Positions 60,801 through 64,000 of a stretch of 64,000 nt of DNA are shown here, piece after piece. The notes under the pieces are model-generated. The model was not told the origin of the DNA. It did no database searches and saw only the letters and a list, made by a program, of their open reading frames with translations. How positions within the stretch are numbered: position 1 is the first letter of the stretch; every line of letters starts with the position of its first letter. The translations under genes were made by a program, and so were the position numbers. The DNA is taken from the NCBI RefSeq assembly GCF_008831285.2, contig NC_045143.1:4845503-4909502 (forward strand). The letters are read 5' to 3'. Source of the DNA: Nymphaea colorata (taxonomy: Eukaryota; Streptophyta; Magnoliopsida; Nymphaeales; Nymphaeaceae).

Positions 60801-63666
60801 TTCATTTGCAATATTTGCAACCTTCCTTTGGTCAAACTGTCTATTGTTGTATTGCCCACCTTGTGAATATGAAGTTCCACTTCCACGGTTGTGTTGCCCT
60901 CTTTGAGGATATGAAGCTCCTCCTTTGAAAAGATTTCCTCCATAGTTTCATGGTTGTCCTTCGCTGTTGTTCAACTTTGGACAACTAGGTCTAATGTGAC
61001 CCGGTTCATGACAAAAGTGGCAAACAACCTTAAATTCCCCTCTATTTTGGTTTTTAAAGTGAGGAGGTCTAAAGGATTTGATGTTGTTCCCGGGTCTAGA
61101 AGCGGCTAAGACTTTTTCTTCTTCTTGTTTGGAAATACGAACACTATCCAATTCTTTAGATAATTTCATTTTAGTTTCTTCACCGCTTAACTTCGTAAGA
61201 AGTTCATGAATGGGTAGAGGAGAGGCTAAAGACAGTAGAGCCGACCTAATTTGTTCAAATTCGGGTCGTAGACCTTGAAGAAATTGAAAAAAACCTAAAT
61301 TCATCGACTTATTCTCTTCTAATCTCATGACACTTACAATTCAATCCTAGTTTGGGAGTAAGTTGATCCAACTCATTCCATACACTAGAGATTTCCATAA
61401 AATAATCTCTAACATTATTGTCACCTAGCTTGATACTTTGGGCTTTTTGAATCAAGAGATATTTTCGGGCCATATCTTTTTGGGTAAACATTCCCTTGAG
61501 CTATTCCCAAACTTCACTTGCTCTTTCATAATACATGAGATTTTGGGCAATTCTAGGTTCTATACTTCTGTAAATCCATTCTTTAATTCTAGAGTTTTTG
61601 GCTTCCCAATCATCTAATTTTTTATAGTATTCATCCATGACATTTTGTCTCTCTTCTTCATTCAAGTCTTTCTCAACTCCATTTTCAATTTTGGTCAACT
61701 TGAGAGAAGGAGGGGTAGACGTACCTCTTATGAAGCCTCATAAATATTTCCCTTTGATATACATCTCCAAGCATTTTGCCCATAGAGTGTAGTTGGTTCC
61801 ATCAAGCTTGTACGGAGCATGATAACTTCCTCCTTCAATCGAGACTTTGGAGTTCTCCATAAGAGCAAGATTTTAAGTAACAATCTCCAAGAGAAACAAA
61901 GAGGAAGTCCTTCTAGAAATTTCACCAAACAGTTGGTGAGCAGCAACAAGAAGATCTTTAAGAAATGACGTTCAGCAGCAATGGCCTTGTCTGAAATTTT
62001 TCTTGAACAGTCCAGTAGCATAAACAGCAAAAAAACAGTTTCTAAAACTCTCCAACATGCAGCCCAATGGCTCTGATACCATATAAATGTGACTATAATA
62101 GTCACTAAAGAATAATATGATAGAAACTTGAAAAGATATTAATCTTATTGAAAGAAAACTCAATGGCTGTGTAAAACTGCATACATTCTACAAGAGATTG
62201 CTAAAATATATATATAAGAGACAAGAAAGAAGAAGAGGCTAAAGAAGAGTGGTTCTAGCCGTTGGGAGTTCGAACGGCTCTTTTGTGAGCCGTTGGAACC
62301 TCCAATGGCTAGAATGAGGAGGGCAAAAAGAAAAGAAAAGAAAATAAAATAAAAAGAAAATAAAATGTAAAAGAAAAGAAAAAGAAAATAAATGTAAAAG
62401 AAAATAAAATGTAAAATACCTAAGCTAAAAACCTAGTTACAATATCACTATGAGATCTTATTTCTTAACAGAATTCCCTGCTGTAACACAAATATAAGAA
62501 AGAAGGAAAAAGGAAAAACTGGAGAAATTGATCTTGGCAGAGTGTGGTGTAATTTATTTGTAGTATCGTCATGATCACAAGGTCAGGATATCAAGTAACG
62601 AATTTAAACTGTTGAATAAGAAAAAAATACGTTTCCTTTTTATGTGTAAAGCTTTATGGCCCGTTGCTTGTCCCCAGGGTCTAGGTTTGCTTTGGCTTAT
62701 GCCTAGATCTGGCACCCATAAAGCTTGAACTACAGCCTGCTAGCTGTCTAACAGCTAGTCCTGGTTCCACTATGCTATAGTTCTTTGGGGTGAAAACAAT
62801 TTCTAACATACAGGACATATATCAAATATATATGCAGGTCACTTGTTTCTCTTTCTCTCTCTCTCACATCTCATGTTTCTCATTTCACTTAATGTGAATG
62901 ACATTGTTCTCAGCACTGCGGAGTGTAATCAAAAGGTACAGCAGGTATCAGCTTCCCCCTGTTCCTGCTAATAATGTGAAGAAAGCATATGGACGTGTCA
63001 AAATGGAGAGAGTCACATCATTGTTTGGGGTGCTGAACATGGTCTCTGAGCCAAAGGATGGGGCACAATCTGATCAACCAGTTCCAATGGAATCATTTGG
63101 TAAGGTATAAAGTTAATGCTGCCTTTTTTGTTCTACATCGATTTTTACGTTGCTTTATTTACTGAATCATACCTTGAGATAAACATCATGGTTTATTGTT
63201 TCATTCAAGCTCATTTATCTCTAGTAATTGGTTCGGCTGCTTATCTATTAAATTTCCTAACTTGTGTGATGTGTTAGGTGCTTGGCTTCTGTTTGTATGT
63301 ATCAAATTTTCAACCCAAGGAAAGGCCCATTATTCTTTCAATACCAAAGGCAAGATTTTGGCTTGCTCCTAGTAAATCTAGTCCTTTTTATTATCTTAGT
63401 TTCTTCTACAAACATTGGTTCTTTATCAAATCCTGAGCCTTGTTGGATACATTTACCATGTAGCATGTGTTCCCTGAATTTTTGGTACACATGATGATGC
63501 TCTGCGTGCCTTTCAGGTTCATGACAGAGCTCAAATATTTATGTTATGCCAGACAACTGGTTATGCAAGTGGCCCAGCATATGTTGGCACCATAGAAAGA
63601 TGGCTGAATAGAAATATCACCCTTCCACATATCACTTGCAGTTCTAGTGTCAGCTTGTTTATTCTG
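38557..63666 (+). CDS. BGAL17: GH35 beta-galactosidase, BGAL17-type, 5' part (gene continues past window)
   Basis: Fourteen exons encode 526 residues here; Arabidopsis BGAL17 is about 700, so the C-terminus is missing. Exons: 38557-38703, 40493-40624, 46798-46993, 55124-55212, 55294-55374, 55539-55633, 55868-55938, 56418-56508, 56580-56697, 56781-56876, 56964-57012, 62914-63104, 63278-63349, 63517-63666. All phases join. The enzyme removes terminal beta-D-galactose from cell-wall or glycan substrates. Residues ~13-32 form a signal or anchor helix ([16 protein letters not shown]). GH35 marks are [38 protein letters not shown], the acid/base motif IENEYG (Glu219) and the nucleophile motif SEFYTGW (Glu302). 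Both catalytic glutamates are present. Introns after exons 5 and 13 start with GC (CAG|GCAAGT, AAG|GCAAGA). Introns 2, 3 and 11 are 5.9-8.1 kb because they hold three copia elements and a TRIM. Confidence 0.95.
38706..38737. repeat. (CT)n microsatellite next to a splice donor
   Basis: About 15 CT units begin two bases after the exon 1 donor GT of the beta-galactosidase gene, so the donor reads GTTCTCTC, which is weak by consensus. Confidence 0.9.
41342..41627 (+). repeat. Copia-1 5' LTR (286 bp)
   Basis: Starts TGTTAG and ends CTACA, the usual TG...CA form. It carries a 10-bp perfect hairpin (GGGTACCGAG/CTCGGTACCC, 5-base loop) at 41401-41425, and a likely TATA box (CTTTATATTG near 41449), followed by a CT-rich tract. 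Its one difference from the 3' LTR is T at 41385 where the 3' LTR has C at 46396. Confidence 0.98.
41628..41640 (+). other. Copia-1 primer binding site
   Basis: TGGTATCAGAGCC follows the LTR without a gap and is complementary to the 3' end of plant initiator tRNA-Met, the usual copia primer. Confidence 0.95.
41711..41870 (+). repeat. GC-rich 78-bp tandem repeat in the Copia-1 leader
   Basis: CGGCGCCGCTGCTGC begins at 41711 and again at 41789, a 78-bp period with scattered changes. The leader between the PBS and the likely Gag start is packed with GCCGCC/TGTTCC units. Because 78 is divisible by three, the repeat preserves reading frame and lengthens the apparent open frame upstream of the real start. 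Confidence 0.8.
42048..46358 (+). CDS. Copia-1 Gag-Pol polyprotein, intact
   Basis: A single uninterrupted frame of 1436 residues when started at ATG 42048 ([10 protein letters not shown]). The frame is open back to at least 41808, but that part encodes low-complexity Arg/Leu/Ala sequence from the leader repeat, so the internal ATG is preferred. In order: Gag ([16 protein letters not shown]); a CCHC zinc knuckle [14 protein letters not shown] at ~250; aspartic protease [12 protein letters not shown] at ~352; the pre-integrase zinc region WHERLGH with CEVCQLAKH; integrase core with HSDVWGP (~546), TDNAREY and [11 protein letters not shown]; reverse transcriptase with [13 protein letters not shown] and [10 protein letters not shown] (~1112); and RNase H with [14 protein letters not shown] (~1280), EAEYRA and CDNKSAI. 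The stop codon TAG (46356-46358) lies inside the first six bases of the 3' LTR. Confidence 0.97.
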   Translation: MAEAMGTQKDAVLDTGNASKTENVPLQVTSIRLTKDNYLSWSAALEIGITSRGRLSYITGDKPAPIKSDPQWATWALEDSQVKVWIISSVSSDIQPLILRKPTSFDMWTVLAKMYGRKKRHLRTYQIKRSIYSLTQGDLSVAAFYAALKTKWEELDYHVTDEWTCGSDHSLYWEKEWMDRTFLFLRGLRDEFESIRSQILNGDEIPGIEEVYARVESEEQRRQVMHLDTGHGPSAFVSRASGTGQRPARHCTHCHKLGHSVDFCWDLHPEKRLVRGRPPSGKRSPTVSDSSQSNSSSGAKSKLSPAQLKELQAYISRLSTTPEESSTSEGAQLAQALVASTDQGNPSLGDWIVDSGATHHMTGDSKLFQEYQLSSGKQRVSMADGSSISVAGKGSLSLLNKYHLHNALHVPNIPVNLLSVSSITKELNCNLIFSADHCSLQDLVTGKKIGIGSVTDGLYRLPVQVASALISATSGHLSGVNDRSTVLRWHERLGHLPFQLIKKLFPHLFASVSIDSFACEVCQLAKHVRASYPISLNKSTHPFALVHSDVWGPSGVPTCGGCHYFLTLIDDYSRCTFVYLLRERSEVPAVVKNFVAFVETQFHTTVQAFRTDNAREYVSQSLDEFLKGKGIVHETSCSYTPPQNGIAERKNRHLLNVTRAIMFQRHVPKRYWGDALLTSAHLINRMPTRVLDGQSPYSTLWPTQNPWPLTPRVFGCSCFVHNHSPTLKKLDPRSIKGVFLGYSSTQKGYKCVDPTTSKVYVSRDVTFHEYESYFPANTLQGECLGNKGEEYSSNQLIQFMEFLDYKVSPSVIDTITVSNEKGSHMEEVTVDAQPTVARDHLFGKVYVRKEKATVEDVGDEDRTNPNLVISPDDPSPLNEELPIALRKGTRSCTSHPIQRFVSYAKLSTNYKCFITTLSKVVIPRSVDDAKDDPKWLHAMTEEMGALAKNKTWEVVDIPKGTHLVGSKWVYNVKYKPDGTVDRYKARLVAKGFSQKYGIDYLETFAPVAKLKTVRVILALAVHKKWRMDQLDVKNAFLNGHLEEEVYMSMPPGYVQEGKCCHLKKALYGLKQSPRAWFERLRIVMKSTGYKQGNGDHTLFIKQRDGLVSLLLVYVDDMIVTGSDEEENRKMKERLAKEFDLKDLGKLRYFLGIEIARSETGLVMNQRKYTLDLLKETGKLGCRPYLTPMESGTKISIKTGTTLDEEGKGRYQRLVGKLIYLTLTRPDITYAVNVLSQFMHAPTDCHWKSAERVLGYLKNDPGKGLLYTRQDKLTIEGYSDADWAGCTDTRRSTTGYCIFLGANLVVWRSKRQEVCSRSSAEAEYRAVAMGVTEMLWLKILLTDIGVELGDKMKMYCDNKSAINLANNPVLHDRTKHVEIDRHFIRERIDSKELILPYLKSEDQVADVLTKGLCTSLFEKNVSKLGMFDMYAKLEGEC
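46341..46352 (+). other. Copia-1 polypurine tract
   Basis: CTTGAGGGGGAG immediately precedes the 3' LTR and would prime plus-strand synthesis. It also encodes the last residues of Pol. Confidence 0.85.
46353..46638 (+). repeat. Copia-1 3' LTR (286 bp)
   Basis: Same length as the 5' LTR and identical except C at 46396 against T at 41385. It is followed directly by the target duplication CATCT. Confidence 0.98.
47320..47660. repeat. AT-rich repeat with TATTATACGTGTT motifs
   Basis: In beta-galactosidase intron 3. TATTATACGTGTTATTTTTT near 47525 recurs as TATTATACGTGTTTTTTTTT near 47630. GAATTTCTCGGGTATAATACG near 47360 and TCTCGAGAATATCTCGG near 47393 add self-complementary pieces. It is probably a decayed dispersed repeat; the family is unknown. 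Confidence 0.4.
48020..48481 (+). mobile_element. TRIM-type miniature LTR retrotransposon
   Basis: A 462-bp element in beta-galactosidase intron 3. Two related direct repeats, 48020-48213 (TGCAACACC...TTGTTATA) and 48290-48481 (TATAACACC...TTGTTACA), act as ~193-bp LTRs. Between them are only 76 bp, with TGATATCAGAGCCGG (48215-48229), a diverged tRNA-Met primer site, and a polypurine tract TTAAGGGGGGTGGA just before the second LTR. A perfect 5-bp target duplication TCTTA flanks the element (48015-48019, 48482-48486). It has no coding capacity, so it needed enzymes in trans. The LTRs have diverged by many substitutions, so it is older than Copia-1 and Copia-2. Confidence 0.88.
48772..48810. 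repeat. (GT)n(AT)n microsatellite
   Basis: A GT run of about 11 units passes into about 8 AT units, between the TRIM and Copia-2. Confidence 0.95.
49180..49454 (-). repeat. Copia-2 3' LTR (275 bp)
   Basis: Read on the minus strand it starts TGTTAGCG and ends TCTTACA. It appears identical over its full length to the copy at 54071-54345. Confidence 0.97.
49449..53765 (-). CDS. Copia-2 Gag-Pol polyprotein, intact
   Basis: One uninterrupted frame of 1438 residues from ATG at 53765 ([12 protein letters not shown]). In order: Gag ([20 protein letters not shown]); a CCHC knuckle [14 protein letters not shown] at ~290; protease [13 protein letters not shown] at ~365; the pre-integrase motif WHGRLAH with [10 protein letters not shown]; integrase with HSDVWGP (~573), [10 protein letters not shown] and [11 protein letters not shown]; reverse transcriptase with [13 protein letters not shown] and [10 protein letters not shown] (~1113); and RNase H with [14 protein letters not shown] (~1282), EAEYRAM and CDNQSAI. 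It ends AQLEGGC. The stop codon lies at 49449-49451, inside the LTR (TGTTAG), the same arrangement as in Copia-1. All catalytic motifs look complete. Confidence 0.97.
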   Translation of the reverse strand: MDQPTPSLLSSSFLSQLISQKLNHSNYLTWKRQIVPFIKSHRLYGHIDGTTPAPPKYIYREVKKTVVGDQAIGASAGSETSIEYDTLTESNPEYDVWLAHDQSLVAYITSTLSEEVLGGIDDDLTALELWSTLATTYSQVSEARFLQLRRQFQDIKRGTRTVLEYLNEIKNVSDQLAAIGHPVSDKDKVQQALSGLGTEFDIFCTALEVLPILPSFEDLKAKLFQHEASRVQRQNLTSPHSHNVLFTGTHALQGNRTRPWTPQAGMGRGILPTPPGMNTTVATSRRVPTCFYCNRRGHVKSECWHNPQNKNNQVRRENKAAAGSVSSSSSSNPTSNVSSEVQQLLMTALSKLHLKQNEQGEWYVDSGAAAHVTGDTGTLSSVFPYLDQGSVVTGDGSHHTISHIGNAQISMGSSSIPLKDVFVVPSVKKNIISVSKLIDDTHSFVEFTPSSVYVKDARTKRTFAEGTRKGDMYVLEEAPKLSKSHSSDPSFSIHSEINVAEYNKPSIWHGRLAHCSQSFVRSLVADGLLDKSSLSSVSESSMCSSCHLCKSHALPFQLINKRASKVFDTIHSDVWGPAPIPSSSESRYYVIFIDSYSRYTWIHFIKHKSEVFRLFTQFHALVRNKYSSNIVHFQCDGGGEFISNEFTEYLLDNGITRQTSCPHTPQQNGIAERKHRHIVESALSMMHDTDLPMTLWTEAFHTAVHVINRLPLALLDGKSPFFLLHQEQPCYEDLRVFRCVCYVHVDVSLRNKFQDRAVLCRFIGYAENYKGYRCYNPKTGRVHISRHVVFDESRLQDSKATSLTLKDKNEVYDTWLHAEILRQGAEKLNEHKEQAVNEPETPVSSSLDSVPPFPQPNDPPPYNRFSSLVYSRRSVPTAEPTAVPRQSQRVRHPIDGWVSYNTFSLDFQLFMTEVNKKVEPKSYHHASKEKCWVEAMNEEMAALHECQTWQIVPRPNTKNVVGSKWVYKLKYKPDGSIDRHKAHLVARGFTQQYGEDYDETFSPVIKMGTIRVIISLAVSYGWPLYQLDVKNAFLHGILKEEVYMEQPPGYTTHDPQQWVCKLQKSLYGLKQASRSWFDRFSHHIQQVGFLQSSLDHSLFIYHSGEATTWLLIYVDDIVITGNSTSHISYVKNMLKQEFKMKDLGELRYFLGVELDRTNDRLTLTQHKYTLDVLDKAGMTNCKPITTPSVLNTKLTSSDGTAAYSDPTFYRSIVGMLQYLTFTRPDIVYAVNQISQFMHAPTEGHMDAAKRILRYLKASLGDGLVYTKCPNLSLGHSIYTYTDADWAGDPDDRRSVSGFCLFLDSNLICWSSKKQRAVARSSTEAEYRAMAAGTAEASWLRHLLGELNLPIAQSSLLCDNQSAIKIAFNPILHNRTKHIEIDQHFIRQKVEEAEIVPTYISTSEQIADIFTKGLTGQHFWDLKNKLCMVKSHAQLEGGC
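49455..49466 (-). other. Copia-2 polypurine tract
   Basis: On the minus strand CTTGAGGGAGGC abuts the 3' LTR. Confidence 0.85.
53803..54015 (-). repeat. Copia-2 leader minisatellite of CCCTAATT-type units
   Basis: Between the Gag start and the PBS, the minus strand repeats TTCTGTTTTCTGCCCTAA-like units of about 18-20 bases (plus strand GAATTAGGGCAGAAAACA). There are at least six imperfect copies and some truncated ones. The CCCTAA core recalls plant telomere sequence, but the unit is longer and irregular, so this is an element-specific leader repeat. Confidence 0.75.
54060..54070 (-). other. Copia-2 primer binding site
   Basis: On the minus strand TGGTATCAGAG follows the 5' LTR with no gap and continues as CC, matching initiator tRNA-Met. 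Confidence 0.95.
54071..54345 (-). repeat. Copia-2 5' LTR (275 bp)
   Basis: Same length as the 3' LTR and identical by eye. It is followed on the plus strand by the target duplication GTTAT. Confidence 0.97.
57107..57475 (-). repeat. Copia-3 3' LTR (369 bp)
   Basis: Compared with the 5' LTR it has ~18 extra bases near 57160 (AAAGACACTAAGGCTA region) and lacks ~30 bp around 57314. The missing piece lies between the imperfect repeats AACGGCT and AATGGCT, within a self-complementary GCCGTTGG segment. Confidence 0.93.
57476..57486 (-). other. Copia-3 polypurine tract
   Basis: On the minus strand TTTAAGGGGGG abuts the 3' LTR, just after the terminal TAA of the pol frame (57488-57490). Confidence 0.85.
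57488..61860 (-). pseudogene. Copia-3 gag-pol pseudogene
   Basis: The frame starts at ATG 61860 ([12 protein letters not shown]) and is still recognisable to a final TAA at 57488. Present in order: Gag, a CCHC knuckle ([14 protein letters not shown]), a protease whose motif reads [11 protein letters not shown] instead of the usual DSG, pre-integrase WHQRLGH, integrase [26 protein letters not shown], reverse transcriptase [12 protein letters not shown], and RNase [15 protein letters not shown] with EAEYRVM. Breaks: nonsense codons at 61738-61740, 61501-61503, 60948-60950, 59379-59381, 58764-58766 and 57617-57619; a frameshift near 61310-61330; and a 79-bp duplication in RNase H (57713-57870), which also shifts frame. 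It cannot encode a working polyprotein. Confidence 0.94.
57713..57870 (-). repeat. 79-bp tandem duplication in the Copia-3 RNase H region
   Basis: GCACAAATCAGTGGGTTCTT and the following bases start at 57713 and again at 57792. The two 79-bp copies look identical, so this duplication is younger than most of the decay. Since 79 is not a multiple of three, it breaks the frame just before the catalytic CCDNKSS motif. Confidence 0.95.
62071..62081 (-). other. Copia-3 primer binding site
   Basis: On the minus strand TGGTATCAGAG directly follows the 5' LTR end TATA and continues CC, matching initiator tRNA-Met. Confidence 0.93.
62082..62470 (-). repeat. Copia-3 5' LTR (389 bp)
   Basis: On the minus strand it starts TGTTAAGAAATAAG and ends CACATTTATA. 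It retains an inverted repeat around 62258-62315 (AGCCGTTGG...CCAATGGCT) that is partly deleted in the 3' LTR. A purine-rich AAAGAAAAGAAAATAAAATG tract repeats several times near 62330-62410. Confidence 0.93.
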
Positions 63667-63962
63667 GTAAGGGACATCTTTTCCTTTGATCTACTTTGCA
63701 TGACCATACTCTCATATCTATTTTAGCTGGTCATCCTCATTCTTCTGTAATATACTTTGCTAACAGAAGTGCAGTAAGTTAATAATAATAAGATTGTTAG
63801 TTTTCATGCTTATCTGTGCATTATAATAGATCAAATCCTTTCATTTCATCTATTAAGTATTAACATATTTTGGCAAACACAGACTTGGCTAGTTAGTTAT
63901 GTGTCTTGGGCCTACATCATGTCGAACTTGAGGTGATAGTGCAATCTTTCTTTTGGACTGTC

Positions 63963-63964
<2 letters not shown>

Positions 63965-64000
<36 letters not shown>
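63965..64000. repeat. (TA)n run at the window edge
   Basis: TA repeats run to the last base, inside the beta-galactosidase intron after exon 14; the full length is unknown. Confidence 0.95.

Larger units (their letters stand above)
57107..62470 (-). mobile_element. Copia-3: degraded Ty1/copia LTR retrotransposon, antisense to host gene
   Basis: A 5364-bp element in beta-galactosidase intron 11. The LTRs are 369 bp (57107-57475) and 389 bp (62082-62470). A perfect 5-bp target duplication GAATT flanks the element (57102-57106, 62471-62475). The PBS and polypurine tract both abut the LTRs, which fixes the LTR ends as TG...TA on the minus strand, a non-canonical terminus. The LTRs differ by several indels, and the coding region is broken many times, so it is much older than the other two copia elements. 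Confidence 0.96.

Noticed and set aside
62071..62081. tRNA-Met-like sequences at the primer sites
   Set aside because: Only the short complement of the tRNA 3' end is present; there is no tRNA gene body or cloverleaf.
61728..62105. 125-codon minus-strand frame at the Copia-3 5' end
   Set aside because: It is out of frame with the recognisable Gag that starts at 61860; it is a shadow of the leader and Gag.

Overview
This is plant nuclear DNA, almost certainly from a flowering plant. The evidence is six split genes with GT-AG introns (plus two GC-AG introns), products whose closest recalled relatives are Arabidopsis families, long AT-rich introns, many CT/GA/TA microsatellites, and Ty1/copia elements primed from initiator tRNA-Met. 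I cannot name the species. All exon models were joined by hand from splice signals, codon phase and family resemblance, not by transcript evidence. Layout: (1) 588-7493, + strand, the last 11 exons of a large membrane protein of the Arabidopsis At5g11700/At4g32920 type (DUF8003; cysteine-rich, ephrin-receptor-like module, several membrane segments). (2) 7.5-14.2 kb, gene-poor, with microsatellites, a 72-bp tandem repeat and small inverted-repeat elements. (3) 14189-18566, +, a complete five-exon secreted GDSL esterase/lipase. (4) 19750-21259, +, a complete two-exon gene for a 117-residue protein with a hydrophobic stretch and a coiled coil. (5) 23097-30062, - strand, a complete seven-exon alpha/beta hydrolase, probably plastid-targeted. 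(6) 33619-37447, +, a complete four-exon NAD(P)H:quinone oxidoreductase of the FQR1/WrbA family. (7) 38557 to beyond the right edge, +, a GH35 beta-galactosidase of the BGAL17 type, with 14 exons (526 residues) inside the window. The most striking part is the beta-galactosidase gene. Three full-length Ty1/copia elements and one TRIM-type miniature LTR element sit in its introns, about 16.3 kb of inserted DNA in a 25-kb gene segment, yet every exon and splice phase that I could trace is intact. Copia-1 (41342-46638, sense, TSD CATCT) has 286-bp LTRs that differ at one base, and an intact Gag-Pol frame. Copia-2 (49180-54345, antisense, TSD GTTAT) has 275-bp LTRs that look identical, and an intact Gag-Pol frame. 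Both look very young and structurally complete. Copia-3 (57107-62470, antisense, TSD GAATT) is old: LTRs of 369 and 389 bp with indels, LTR ends of the TG...TA type, at least six nonsense codons, a frameshift and a 79-bp internal duplication. The TRIM (48020-48481, TSD TCTTA) is also older, with LTRs of about 193 bp. The genes do not form a shared pathway; this is ordinary plant gene order with no operon logic. I found no RNA genes, CRISPR arrays or evidence of a novel multi-gene system.
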